Shown in pieces: positions 8,747 to 16,398 of a stretch of 32,742 nucleotides of DNA. The number at the start of each line of letters is the position of its first letter. The first letter of the stretch is position 1. Source of the DNA: Novosphingobium sp. (GTDB taxonomy: Bacteria; Pseudomonadota; Alphaproteobacteria; Sphingomonadales; Sphingomonadaceae); assembly GCA_004211435.1 (NCBI GenBank), contig SECS01000023.1, forward strand, positions 1 to 32,742. The letters run 5' to 3'. The position numbers and the translations under genes were made by a program. The notes beneath the pieces are model-generated. The model made no database searches, was not told where the DNA came from, and worked only from the letters and a program-made list of their open reading frames with translations.

Positions 8747-9330
8747 GCCTCGAGGTTCGAGTCCTTGCAGGCGCCGAGATCCTCGCCGCGATCGACGACC
8801 TCGCGCGGCTGCGCATGACCGTCTTCGCCGAGTGGCCCTATCTCTACGACGGCGATCCGGCCTACGAGGAGGAGTACCTGCGCGAGTTCGTGCAGGCCGA
8901 GCATGCAGTCCTGGTCGCGGCCTGTGACGGGCCGCGGATCGTCGGCGCCGCGACGGCCTGGCCGATGGCGGCGCAGGACGCCGATTTCAAAGCGCCTTTC
9001 GACGCGTGCGGCATCGACGTCGCCCGGCTGTTCTACTTCGGGGAAAGCGTGCTCCTGGCCGACTATCGCGGGCGCGGGATCGGCCATGCCTTCTTCGATC
9101 ATCGCGAGGCGCAGGCTCGAGCCTGCGGAGCCGACGCGGCCTGTTTCGCCGCCGTGATCCGGGCGCCCGGCCATCCGGCGCGCCCCACCGGCCACGTCCC
9201 GCTCGATGCCTTCTGGGGCAAGCGCGGCTATGCGCCGGTCGCAGGGCTGGTCACGCACATCGCCTGGAAGGACCACGACGAGCCGGAAGAGAGCGCCAAG
9301 CCGTTACAGGTCTGGCTGCGCGCGCTCTGA
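8743..9330 (+). CDS. GNAT family N-acetyltransferase
   Basis: A 195-residue protein with a GNAT core: the acetyl-CoA pyrophosphate loop is YRGRGIGHAFF near residues 107-117, preceded by the FYFGESVLLA strand. The N-terminus has LRMTVFAEWPYLYDG, seen in uncharacterised GNAT proteins. It starts at GTG 8743 in a GTGA overlap with the MaoC gene, so both are made together. The acceptor is not known. A hydratase and an acetyltransferase in one unit need not share a pathway; homologues of both are commonly annotated only by family. It is convergent with the phosphatase gene, with five bases between the stops. Confidence 0.85.
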   Translation: MSLEVRVLAGAEILAAIDDLARLRMTVFAEWPYLYDGDPAYEEEYLREFVQAEHAVLVAACDGPRIVGAATAWPMAAQDADFKAPFDACGIDVARLFYFGESVLLADYRGRGIGHAFFDHREAQARACGADAACFAAVIRAPGHPARPTGHVPLDAFWGKRGYAPVAGLVTHIAWKDHDEPEESAKPLQVWLRAL

Positions 9331-9335
9331 CGCGG

Positions 9336-9797
9336 TCAACCGAGCTTGCGGGCCAGCGCCTCGGCGCCGAGGCTGACCTCGCGCCAGGTCTCGGCGAAAC
9401 CCGAATCCTCGCCGAAATAGGGATCGGCTACCGACTGGCCAGCCATGCCGGGAACGTGGTCGAGCAGCAGCGAAATCTCGGCGCTGCCGTCGGAAGGTGC
9501 GATGCGGCGCAGGTCGGCGAGGTTCTTTTCATCCAGCGCGAGAATGTGGGTGAAGCGGCGGAAGTCATCGGGACCGGCCTGCCGGCCGCGGTAGCCCGAG
9601 ATGTCGACGCCATGGCGCAGGGCTTCGGCCTGAGCGCGCGGGTCGGGCGGCGAACCCAGGTGCCAGTCGCCGGTGCCTGCGGAGTCCACCTCGACGTCGA
9701 GTCCGGCTTTGGCAGCGGCCTCGCGAAATGCGGCTTCGGCCAGCGGCGAGCGGCAGATGTTGCCCAGGCAGACGAATAATACGGCGGTTCTCGGCAT
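9336..9797 (-). CDS. Low-molecular-weight protein-tyrosine-phosphatase
   Basis: 153 residues, the standard size for the family. The P-loop CLGNICRS (Cys10, Arg16; C-x5-R) sits near the N-terminus after the VLFV strand, and the general-acid loop ADPYFG is at residues 124-129 (Asp125), so the active site is complete. These enzymes dephosphorylate phosphotyrosine and in some bacteria act with polysaccharide-export tyrosine kinases; no such kinase is in the window. I chose ATG 9797 because it places the P-loop at the usual distance from the N-terminus; a TTG at 9818 would add seven residues. It is divergent from the PRC-barrel gene. Confidence 0.94.
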   Translation of the reverse strand: MPRTAVLFVCLGNICRSPLAEAAFREAAAKAGLDVEVDSAGTGDWHLGSPPDPRAQAEALRHGVDISGYRGRQAGPDDFRRFTHILALDEKNLADLRRIAPSDGSAEISLLLDHVPGMAGQSVADPYFGEDSGFAETWREVSLGAEALARKLG

Positions 9798-9879
9798 GGC
9801 ATCGGGTGATAAGGACAAGCGCCGGGCATCTCAATCCCGCTCTACCCCTAGGGTCGACCACGACTCACGCGCCGCCGAG

Positions 9880-9904
9880 GGAACCCGCGACGCGGCCCGC
9901 CGTT
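9880..9904 (+). promoter_or_regulatory. Sigma-EcfG (general stress response) promoter
   Basis: GGAAC at 9880-9884, then exactly 16 bases, then CGTT at 9901-9904. This equals the published alphaproteobacterial EcfG consensus, GGAAC-N16/17-CGTT. It lies 36 bases before the ATG of the PRC-barrel gene, leaving a leader of about 30 bases that holds the ribosome binding site GAGAGGA. I found no other exact match in front of a gene in this window. Confidence 0.75.
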
Positions 9905-9940
9905 TCATCAGGGCAAGGACCATCACGAGAGGAACCGCCC

Positions 9941-10318
9941 ATGGCCGACACGCTCATTGCCTCGCAGGAGAAGCATCGCCTGATCGCATCCGATCGCGTG
10001 GAAGGTACCAAGGTCTACAACCGCGAGGGCGACAAGCTCGGTTCGATCAAGAACTTCATGGTCGGCAAGGTCAGCGGCCAGGCCGAATATGCGGTGATCG
10101 AGTTCGGCGGCATCCTGGGCATCGGCAACGACTATTATCCGATCCCGTGGGACATGCTGACCTATGAGGAGGACAAGGGCGGCTACGTGGTCGGTTTGAC
10201 CAAGGAGCAGCTCGAAAAGGCGCCGCGCCACAGTTCGGCCTTCCCCGAATACGATCACAACTACGGCCGCACGGTCTTCGACTACTACGGCATGGCCTAT
10301 CCCTATCCGTTCATCTGA
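9941..10318 (+). CDS. PRC-barrel domain protein, stress-type
   Basis: A 125-residue soluble protein with one PRC-barrel: the IASDRVEGTKVYNREGDKLG strand pair at residues 13-32, then YAVIEFGGILGIGNDYYPIPW and YVVGLTKEQL. There is no signal peptide or membrane segment. The C-terminus is rich in Tyr, Phe and Pro. PRC-barrels bind partner proteins or RNA; the stand-alone alphaproteobacterial type is often part of the general stress regulon, and an EcfG promoter directly upstream supports that here. GAGAGGA at 9927-9933 sets the start at ATG 9941. Its last 16 bases overlap the end of the convergent hydrolase gene. Molecular function unknown. Confidence 0.9.
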   Translation: MADTLIASQEKHRLIASDRVEGTKVYNREGDKLGSIKNFMVGKVSGQAEYAVIEFGGILGIGNDYYPIPWDMLTYEEDKGGYVVGLTKEQLEKAPRHSSAFPEYDHNYGRTVFDYYGMAYPYPFI

Positions 10319-11274
10319 ACGGCTGGCTGGGCACGGTCCGCGATCTGGGTGGCGAAGGCGTCCAGCCTGCGCCACAGCAATTCGCGGCTACCCGCGAAGT
10401 TATGCATGTGCGCCATCCGCGGTGCTACGAAAAGCGCCAGGTCGGAGGTGCCCATGAAGGCCGCGAGCTCTCGCAGCGGATCCTGACAGACGTCGCGTTC
10501 GCCCATTCCGATCAGTATCGGCACGGTCACTACGGCTGCGGCGCCTGCAAGATGGCCCGGTAGCAGGCCGCCGCCGGCATTGGGCGTCGTCGCGGAGCGC
10601 CAGTAGGGCAGCGGACCGGTGCCGCGTTGTCCGGCCATGTCGGCCGCGACGAAGCGCTCGGGCACGTCCTCCCAGTGGAACGCGTACTGGAAGTCGAACC
10701 CGACCAGCGCGGAAAGCCCGGTCATGGGATCGTCCTGGCCGCGCAGGCATACTGCGTCGGCCTGGTCGCGCGCGGGCAGGCGGGTCGACACCACGCTGCT
10801 GCCAAGGACGGCCAGTCCGTCAAAGCTCTTGTGTGCCGCCTGCATCAGCAGGCCGATGTGCCCACCCATCGACTGGCCGACGCCGATTACTGCGACGGGC
10901 TCTATCCCGGCGAGGTCGTCGGCCAATGTGCCACCCCGCAAGCGCTCCAGGATCACGCGTAGAACTGCATGGTTGGCGGCCGCGCAGGCAGCGAGGCTCG
11001 CCGCTTCCAGTTCTGGCAGATCGCTTTCGCCGACCCGCAGATGATCGAGCGCCACGACCACCATGCCCCGCGCGACGTGATGCGCGGCCTGATTGTAACC
11101 GTGCTCGCGCAGATCGAAATAATGCCGCGTATAGCCGCCGCCGGGCATCGCGACGATGACGGGCGCGCTCGACCCGGGGCTATCGGGCAGGTGTACCGTT
11201 GCGGCGAGCGTCCAGGACTGGCCGTCGTCCAGCGCGCCGGTCTCGACGCGCAGCTCGATCCGTCTGTGACTCAT
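10303..11274 (-). CDS. Alpha/beta hydrolase
   Basis: A 323-residue cytoplasmic alpha/beta-hydrolase. The nucleophile elbow is GQSMGG (Ser135), the likely acid is Asp261 in IGMGERD, and the likely base is His289 or His291 in PRMAHMHNF. The oxyanion region MPGGGYTRHYFD lies near residues 43-54. The family includes esterases and other C-O, C-N or C-C hydrolases; the substrate is not evident. ATG 11274 has GGGGAGAG a few bases upstream. No operon partner: the next minus-strand gene is 62 bases downstream of nothing shared, and the neighbouring rnhA starts its own transcript unit from ispH. Confidence 0.88.
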   Translation of the reverse strand: MSHRRIELRVETGALDDGQSWTLAATVHLPDSPGSSAPVIVAMPGGGYTRHYFDLREHGYNQAAHHVARGMVVVALDHLRVGESDLPELEAASLAACAAANHAVLRVILERLRGGTLADDLAGIEPVAVIGVGQSMGGHIGLLMQAAHKSFDGLAVLGSSVVSTRLPARDQADAVCLRGQDDPMTGLSALVGFDFQYAFHWEDVPERFVAADMAGQRGTGPLPYWRSATTPNAGGGLLPGHLAGAAAVVTVPILIGMGERDVCQDPLRELAAFMGTSDLALFVAPRMAHMHNFAGSRELLWRRLDAFATQIADRAQPAVQMNG

Positions 11275-11336
11275 GTCGCTCTCCCCGGCCGCCTGACGCG
11301 GCTTTGCCGGAGAGCTTAGCGCTCAGGTGGCCAGGA

Positions 11337-11771
11337 TCAACGGGCTGAGAGGGCGGCGTCGCTGGCCAGCTTGTCGACACGCTCGTTTTCGGTGTGGCCC
11401 GAGTGGCCGCGCACCCATTGCCAGTCGACCTGGTGGCGTTTCGCGGCATCGATCAGTTCGTGCCAGAGGTCGGCGTTGCGCACGGGCTGCTTGCTGGCGT
11501 TGACCCAGCCGTTCCGCTTCCAGCCGTTCACCCACTTGGTGATGCCGTCGATCACGTACTTGCTGTCGGTGTAGACCGTGACGTCGCAGGGCTCGATCAG
11601 GGCGCTCAGGCCCTTGATGACCGCAGTCATCTCCATGCGATTGTTCGTCGTCTGCGGCTCCGAGCCCGACATTTCCTTCTCGTGCTGACCCATGCGCAGC
11701 AGCGCACCCCAGCCGCCGGGGCCAGGGTTGCCCTTGCAGGCACCATCGGTGAAGACTTCGACCTTTTTCAG
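11337..11771 (-). CDS. rnhA: Ribonuclease HI, probable CTG start
   Basis: 144 residues from the proposed start, close to the usual 150-155. It cleaves the RNA strand of RNA-DNA hybrids. All four acidic catalytic residues are present, Asp9, Glu47, Asp69 and Asp133 (Escherichia coli Asp10, Glu48, Asp70, Asp134), together with [12 protein letters not shown] and [12 protein letters not shown]. No ATG, GTG or TTG occurs in frame between the upstream thrB coding region and the conserved core. The codon aligned with the E. coli start is GTT, and the next is CTG at 11771-11769, seven bases after GAGGG (11783-11779). A five-codon ATG mini-ORF (11785-11768) ends in a TGA overlapping this CTG. The only standard start, ATG 11915, would overlap thrB by 115 bases. 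It is the last gene of ispH-thrB-rnhA. Confidence 0.93.
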   Translation of the reverse strand: MKKVEVFTDGACKGNPGPGGWGALLRMGQHEKEMSGSEPQTTNNRMEMTAVIKGLSALIEPCDVTVYTDSKYVIDGITKWVNGWKRNGWVNASKQPVRNADLWHELIDAAKRHQVDWQWVRGHSGHTENERVDKLASDAALSAR

Positions 11772-11800
11772 AACCGTACCCTCATCTTTTTCGTGGCGTC

Positions 11801-12784
11801 TCAGGCCCGGCCGAATAGCCCCGCATTGGCGGGATCGGCGTAGAATTCCAACCGCCGCGCGAAAGCCAGCGGGTCCTTGCGGGTGACCATGGCGTCGGCG
11901 GGCGTGTTCATCCAATCATAGGCGCGCGTCATCAGGAAGCGCATTGCCGCGCCGCGTGCCAGAATGGGAAGTGCGGCGCGCTCTTCGTCGAGCAACGGCC
12001 GGACGCTCTCGTAACCGGCGAGCAGGGCCTGCGACAGCGCAGCGTCGAAGTGCGTTCCGTCGTTGCTGAAGCACCAGGCCGCGTGAGTCACGGCCAGGTC
12101 GTAGGCCGTGATGTCGTGGCAGGCGAAGTAGAAATCGATGAGTCCCGTAACCCTGTCGCCGAGCATCAGCACGTTGTCGGGGAAGAGGTCGGCGTGAATT
12201 ACCGAATGCGGCAGATCGCGCGGCCAGTGGGCCGCGAGATGGAGCAATTCGTCCGATATCTGACGGTCGAGACCCGGCGAAATCTCGTGGAGACCATCGG
12301 CGCCGCAGGCCTCCGCGAGTTCGACCCAATCGGCGAGGGCGAGGCCGTTGCTGCGCCGGCCAGGGAAATCGGCGGCGGCGAGGTGGACCTGCGCCAGCGC
12401 CGCGCCGACCGCGCGGGCCTGATCGGCGGTGGGTTCGCTGACCGAGACGCCGGGAAGGAATTCGATCAGGGCCAAGGCCTTGCCGTCGTGGAGGCGATAG
12501 GCCTGGCCGGCGCGGTCGTGGATCGTGCGCGGAACCGGGCAGTCGCGTGCGGCGAGATGGTCGAGCAGGCCGAGGAAGAACGGCAGTTCGCTCACCTCGG
12601 TTCGCGCCTCGTACATGGTCAGGATGAAGCGCGCGCCGTTCCCGTCCTTGCCCGCCGTGTCGATCAACCAGTTGGAGTTCGACACGCCCTCGGCGATGCC
12701 CTTGGCCGAGACCAGGGCGCCGACATCGAATTCGGAGATGATGGCGGCGAGAGCCTCGGCGCCGAGCTGGGTATAGACCGCCAT
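11801..12784 (-). CDS. thrB: Homoserine kinase (APH-fold, ThrB type)
   Basis: A 327-residue aminoglycoside-phosphotransferase-fold homoserine kinase, which phosphorylates L-homoserine for threonine synthesis. It shows the catalytic loop HADLFPDNV (His197, Asp199, Asn204), the metal-binding IDFYFACHD (Asp217), and the N-terminal segment GVSNSNWLI that forms the nucleotide loop. This is the alphaproteobacterial form, unrelated to the GHMP-type ThrB of Escherichia coli. The ATG at 12784 lies 22 bases after the ispH stop; no strong ribosome binding site is seen, so coupling to ispH is likely. Operon order ispH-thrB-rnhA is widely conserved in the class. Confidence 0.95.
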   Translation of the reverse strand: MAVYTQLGAEALAAIISEFDVGALVSAKGIAEGVSNSNWLIDTAGKDGNGARFILTMYEARTEVSELPFFLGLLDHLAARDCPVPRTIHDRAGQAYRLHDGKALALIEFLPGVSVSEPTADQARAVGAALAQVHLAAADFPGRRSNGLALADWVELAEACGADGLHEISPGLDRQISDELLHLAAHWPRDLPHSVIHADLFPDNVLMLGDRVTGLIDFYFACHDITAYDLAVTHAAWCFSNDGTHFDAALSQALLAGYESVRPLLDEERAALPILARGAAMRFLMTRAYDWMNTPADAMVTRKDPLAFARRLEFYADPANAGLFGRA

Positions 12785-12806
12785 GATGTCCGTTTACGCG
12801 AGTTGA

Positions 12807-13763
12807 CTAAGCCAGTTGGCGGGGCAGCTTGAAGACCATGCGCTCTTCGGCGGTGACGACCTGCTCTTCGGAGAGCTCGCGCCATTCGCCAAGCCGGGCG
12901 ACGACCTCGCGCACCAGCGTCTCGGGCGCCGAGGCGCCGGCGGTGAGACCCAGGGTGTCGACGCCTTCGAGCCACTCGGGTTCGATCTCGCTGGCACGCT
13001 GAATCAGGAAGGCCCGCGTGCCGAGCCGCTCGGCCACTTCGGCGAGGCGAAGCGAGTTCGAGCTGTTGGGCGCACCGATCACCAGCATGAGCTGGCACTG
13101 CGGCGCGATGGCCTTGACCGCGGCCTGGCGGTTGGACGTGGCATAGCAGATGTCCTCGGCCTTGGGCGCGGTGACCTGCGGGAATTTCGCCTGGATCGCG
13201 GCGATGATCGCGGCCGTGTCGTCGACCGAGAGCGTGGTCTGGCTGAGAAAGGCCAGCGGCGTGCCTTCGGGCAGTTCGAGCGCGGCGACGTCCTCGACCG
13301 TCTCGATCAAGGTCATCGTGCCATCGGGCACCTGGCCGAAGGTGCCGATGACTTCGGGATGGCCGTCGTGGCCGATGAACAGGATGTGCCGACCGGCTTC
13401 GATCTGGCGCTCGGCCTGGCGGTGGACCTTGGAGACTAGCGGGCAGGTGGCGTCGAGCCATTCGAGCCCGCGCGCGCTCGCCGCCGCCGGGACGGCCTTG
13501 GGAACGCCATGCGCGCTGAAGATCACCGGAACGCCATCGGGCACTTCATCGAGTTCCTCGACGAAGATCGCGCCCTTGGCCTTCAATCCGTCGACCACGA
13601 AGCGGTTGTGGACGATTTCGTGCCGCACGTAGACCGGCGCGCCGTAGCGATCGATCGCCCGCTCGACGATTTCGATCGCGCGATCGACTCCGGCGCAGAA
13701 GCCACGCGGGGCTGCGATCAGGAGGCGCAGCGGCGGTTTTCCATGTGGAAAGGGGGCGTTCAT
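12807..13763 (-). CDS. ispH: 4-hydroxy-3-methylbut-2-enyl diphosphate reductase
   Basis: A 318-residue enzyme catalysing the last step of the MEP isoprenoid pathway, reducing HMBPP to IPP and DMAPP with a [4Fe-4S] cluster. The three cluster cysteines are present: Cys23 in [10 protein letters not shown], Cys107 in [11 protein letters not shown] and Cys206 in [24 protein letters not shown] and the SSNSLRL substrate-binding segment are also intact. ATG 13763 follows AGAGGG at a proper distance. It is the first gene of the ispH-thrB-rnhA operon and is divergent from the lipoprotein gene at 13829, with only 65 bases between the starts, which must hold both promoters. Confidence 0.97.
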   Translation of the reverse strand: MNAPFPHGKPPLRLLIAAPRGFCAGVDRAIEIVERAIDRYGAPVYVRHEIVHNRFVVDGLKAKGAIFVEELDEVPDGVPVIFSAHGVPKAVPAAASARGLEWLDATCPLVSKVHRQAERQIEAGRHILFIGHDGHPEVIGTFGQVPDGTMTLIETVEDVAALELPEGTPLAFLSQTTLSVDDTAAIIAAIQAKFPQVTAPKAEDICYATSNRQAAVKAIAPQCQLMLVIGAPNSSNSLRLAEVAERLGTRAFLIQRASEIEPEWLEGVDTLGLTAGASAPETLVREVVARLGEWRELSEEQVVTAEERMVFKLPRQLA

Positions 13764-13828
13764 ATTCGGCCCTCTAGCGCTTTGCTGCGCGCCCGGCTAG
13801 GGCATGGCCGTCAAACAAGGATGCCCCG

Positions 13829-14500
13829 ATGAGCCCTCGCTTCCGTCTCTTGCCTGCCGCAACGATCGTGATCGTCGGCGCTGCCGCGCTGGCCGGCTGC
13901 AAAACGAAGGGCGAGCTGGTCGTCGACGAGAGCGTCGGCGTCACCGCCGTGCGCGGCGCCTGTCCGGCGATCGGCATTCCCGACTATACCGGCGACGTGA
14001 CGCTGTTCCGCGCCGGCGGCGAGAAGACCGCGGCCAACATCGACATCGTCGCGGCCATGACCAACGTCAAATCGCAGTGCAACGATGGTGGTGATGGCGG
14101 TGCCAAGGTCTTCGTGTCGACCAGCTTCGACGTGCTCGCACGCCGCACCGACACGGCCGGCGCGCGGCAGGTCCAGCTTCCCTATTTCGTGACCGTGCTG
14201 CGCGGCGGCAGCGCGGTCGTTTCCAAGCGGGTCGGGACCTTGACGCTGTCCTTCGCCGACGGCCAGGAGCGCGCGCAGGTGACCGCGCAGGGTTCGGCCT
14301 ATATCGATCGTGCCGAAGCGACGCTGTCTCCCGAGATCCGCGAGCGCATCACGCGCAAGCGCAAGGCGGGCGAGGCCGATGCCGCGGTCGATCCGCTGAC
14401 CGAGCCCGACGTCAAGGCCGCGGTCCAGCGTGCGAGCTTCGAGGTTCTGATCGGCTTCCAGCTCGACCAGGCACAACTCGCCTACAACGCCACGCGCTGA
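13829..14500 (+). CDS. Putative lipoprotein of unknown function
   Basis: A 223-residue protein with a lipoprotein signal: positive residues, a hydrophobic stretch at about 10-21 and the lipobox LAGC. The mature part contains two further cysteines that could form a disulfide (RGACPAIGIP and KSQCNDGG), an Ala/Val-rich beta-like central region and a charged C-terminal helix (RERITRKRKAG). I do not recognise a named domain; its look is that of conserved envelope proteins of sphingomonads. AAGGA at 13817-13821 is seven bases before ATG 13829. It is convergent with plsC with eight bases between stops. Likely located in the outer membrane or periplasm; role unknown. Confidence 0.82.
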   Translation: MSPRFRLLPAATIVIVGAAALAGCKTKGELVVDESVGVTAVRGACPAIGIPDYTGDVTLFRAGGEKTAANIDIVAAMTNVKSQCNDGGDGGAKVFVSTSFDVLARRTDTAGARQVQLPYFVTVLRGGSAVVSKRVGTLTLSFADGQERAQVTAQGSAYIDRAEATLSPEIRERITRKRKAGEADAAVDPLTEPDVKAAVQRASFEVLIGFQLDQAQLAYNATR

Positions 14501-14508
14501 GCGCCGCT

Positions 14509-15258
14509 TTAGCGGTTCATCGCTTCCACGATCGCAGCCCGGGCCGCCGTTGCGAGGGTCTTGCGGTTGGTCAGCGCTTCGCCCGTGAGCGGCGGAAGGA
14601 AGTGCAGTGTCAGCGCGACCGGTCGTGAACGGGCCAGGATGCGCAGGAAATTGTCGAGCCCGGGTTCCTCGCCGACCCAGGCGATGTCGCCTGCTTCCGC
14701 GCCATAGTCGAGCCAGATCGGCTGGACGGCTATGCCGGCGGGAATCGGATCGAGCGCCGAGAGCAGCGAGCTCTTGAACGGCAGCAGATCGGTGCCGTCG
14801 CTGGTCGTGCCTTCGGGGAAGATCGTCAGCGCGCCGGTGTCGCGGATCGCTTCGCGCACCTGTTCGACCTGGTGGCCGACGCTGGCGCGGTCATGCCGGG
14901 CGACGAAGACCGTATCGTTCATGTCGCAGAGCCAGCGCAGCGGCCCGATCGCCGCCAGGCCGTCATGCGCGACGAAAGCGGAGCCGGTCGTACCCGCGAT
15001 CGCCGGAATGTCGATCCAGCTGACGTGGTTGGCCAACAAAAAGGCGCCGCGCAGGCCGTGGCGACCCAGCGTCTGGGTGCCGGTGCGGGTGACTTCGACT
15101 CCCGCAATCCAGGCGATACCGCCGAGGAACACGCTCGGCCAAGGGTTGGTCGGCCGCAGCGTACGCCAGATGTAGTAGAGGACGATGCACAGCCCGAGCC
15201 AGGCCAGCATCAGGCCGAGCCTGATAGCGACCAGCAACCAGCCCAGCGGCCGGATCAA
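14509..15258 (-). CDS. 1-acyl-sn-glycerol-3-phosphate acyltransferase-like protein
   Basis: A 249-residue PlsC-family membrane acyltransferase. An N-terminal hydrophobic helix covers residues 7-30; the catalytic motif NHVSWID (His78, Asp83) and the phosphate-binding FPEGTTSDG (147-155) are intact. Such proteins transfer acyl groups to lysophosphatidate in phospholipid synthesis; some homologues act on ornithine or other lipids. The start appears to be TTG at 15258, which overlaps the fur stop as TTGA, so it would be coupled to fur. There is no good alternative before the first helix. The stop is eight bases from the convergent lipoprotein gene. Confidence 0.88.
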   Translation of the reverse strand: MIRPLGWLLVAIRLGLMLAWLGLCIVLYYIWRTLRPTNPWPSVFLGGIAWIAGVEVTRTGTQTLGRHGLRGAFLLANHVSWIDIPAIAGTTGSAFVAHDGLAAIGPLRWLCDMNDTVFVARHDRASVGHQVEQVREAIRDTGALTIFPEGTTSDGTDLLPFKSSLLSALDPIPAGIAVQPIWLDYGAEAGDIAWVGEEPGLDNFLRILARSRPVALTLHFLPPLTGEALTNRKTLATAARAAIVEAMNR

Positions 15259-15689
15259 TCCTGACGTCCGCCTTCGCGCTCCAGCTTGACGCCGTAGAGC
15301 TCCATGCGGTGGTCGACGAGGCGGAAACCGAGCCGGTCGGCGATCTGCTTCTGCAGCGCTTCGAGCTCGGGGTCGACGAATTCGATGACCTTGCCGCTCT
15401 CCACGTCGATCATGTGATCGTGGTGCGCCTCGGGTGCGGCTTCGTAGCGCGCGCGACCGTCGCCGAAATCGTGACGGTCGAGGATGCCGGCTTCTTCGAA
15501 CAGGCGCACGGTGCGATAGACCGTGGCGATCGAGATGCCGGGGTCTATCGCTGCCGCGCGTTCATGCAGCTTCTCGACGTCCGGATGGTCGTCGCTTTCC
15601 GACAGCACCCGGGCGATGACGCGGCGCTGCTCGGTAATGCGCAGGCCACGCTCGGCACATAGGGCTTCGATGTCTATCGGCTGCTGCAC
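15255..15689 (-). CDS. fur: Fur family transcriptional regulator
   Basis: 144 residues, the typical Fur length. The winged helix spans residues 15-82 (ISIATVYRTVRLFEEAGI is the recognition region), followed by the metal site HHDHMIDVESGKVIEF (89-104). The C-terminal CxxC zinc pairs of some Fur proteins are absent; the only cysteine is Cys11, as in many alphaproteobacterial Fur/Mur proteins. In this class Fur orthologues may respond to iron or manganese, so the metal is not certain. It lies downstream of mucR with a 78-base gap and is coupled to plsC by a TTGA overlap. Confidence 0.9.
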   Translation of the reverse strand: MQQPIDIEALCAERGLRITEQRRVIARVLSESDDHPDVEKLHERAAAIDPGISIATVYRTVRLFEEAGILDRHDFGDGRARYEAAPEAHHDHMIDVESGKVIEFVDPELEALQKQIADRLGFRLVDHRMELYGVKLEREGGRQD

Positions 15690-15722
15690 AAGAACTCCGC
15701 GGGTAGGAAAGCTTCACGCACC

Positions 15723-15751
15723 TTTCTAGGCGGGTGAGGCGCGATCCACAA
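15723..15751 (-). promoter_or_regulatory. Weak candidate fur promoter
   Basis: On the minus strand TTGTGG (15751-15746) and TAGAAA (15728-15723) are 17 bases apart, in the gap between mucR and fur. Matches to the consensus are three and four of six. It would give a short leader of about 27 bases before the fur ATG. Confidence 0.28.
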
Positions 15752-15767
15752 CCCGCGGGGAAAGGTT

Positions 15768-16211
15768 TCAGACTTTCACGGCTGCTTTGCGGCCGCGGCG
15801 CGGACCCGGCTTGCGACCGAGGCCGATCTTCTTGGCGAGGTCGCGGCGCTTCTCGGCGTAGCTCGGGGCGACCATCGGATAGTCGGCCGGCAGATTCCAG
15901 CGCTGGCGATACTGATCGGGCGTCAGATTGTAGTGCGTCATGAGGTGGCGCTTGAGCATCTTCAGCTTCTTGCCGTCCTCGAGGCAGACGATGTGATCGG
16001 GCTTGACCGAGGCGCGGATCGAGACGGCCGGCTCGGGCGCCTTTTCCACGACCGGGGCGGCCTGCCCCAGGCCGGCGAGCGCCCCATAAACATTGGTGAT
16101 GAGCAAGGGCAGATCGTCGACCGAGACGCTATTGTTGCTGACATGCGCGGCGACGATGTCCGACGTCAGCGTGATCAGCGTTTCGTTCATGTCGTTTTGG
16201 GGCGTTTCCAT
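15768..16211 (-). CDS. MucR/Ros family transcriptional regulator
   Basis: A 147-residue protein of the Ros/MucR family, global DNA-binding regulators of surface polysaccharide, motility and other genes in alphaproteobacteria. The zinc-finger segment CLEDGKKLKMLKRHLMTHY contains Cys76, His89 and His93, but the second cysteine is replaced by Asp79. The C-terminus has the family's YRQRWNLPADYPMVAPSYAE and a basic tail (GRKPGPRRGRK). The open frame extends upstream; ATG 16211 is chosen because GAGGA lies six bases before it and homologues start here. The upstream 187 bases are unusually AT-rich for this genome, which suits a self-regulated MucR gene. Confidence 0.93.
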   Translation of the reverse strand: METPQNDMNETLITLTSDIVAAHVSNNSVSVDDLPLLITNVYGALAGLGQAAPVVEKAPEPAVSIRASVKPDHIVCLEDGKKLKMLKRHLMTHYNLTPDQYRQRWNLPADYPMVAPSYAEKRRDLAKKIGLGRKPGPRRGRKAAVKV

Positions 16212-16344
16212 GCGATCCTCGGATTTATACTTGGCGGCTACTGTGTTCGAGTGGACACAATCGCGGTTGTTTGCACTATTGCCGCCTTGAACCAAGCGAT
16301 GGTCGGACTCAAGCCAAATTACATGTCTGGACGATGTTTTTGCC

Positions 16345-16372
16345 GGTCAAGTAACCTGGCTGAAGATTGACC
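16345..16372. repeat. Inverted repeat GGTCAA-N16-TTGACC
   Basis: Six-base arms at 16345-16350 and 16367-16372 lie in the AT-rich gap between the rimI stop and the mucR start. It could be an operator half-site pair or a weak 3' hairpin for rimI. No T-run follows on either strand. The 60 bases at 16321-16380 are about 47% G+C by count, far below the surrounding coding DNA. Confidence 0.25.
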
Positions 16373-16398
16373 TCATACTGCAGTTCATCGGGCGTTAA

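Noticed and set aside
16224..16229. TATAAA on the minus strand just before mucR
   Set aside because: It is so close to the ATG that the ribosome binding site would lie at or before the transcription start, and no -35 is seen.
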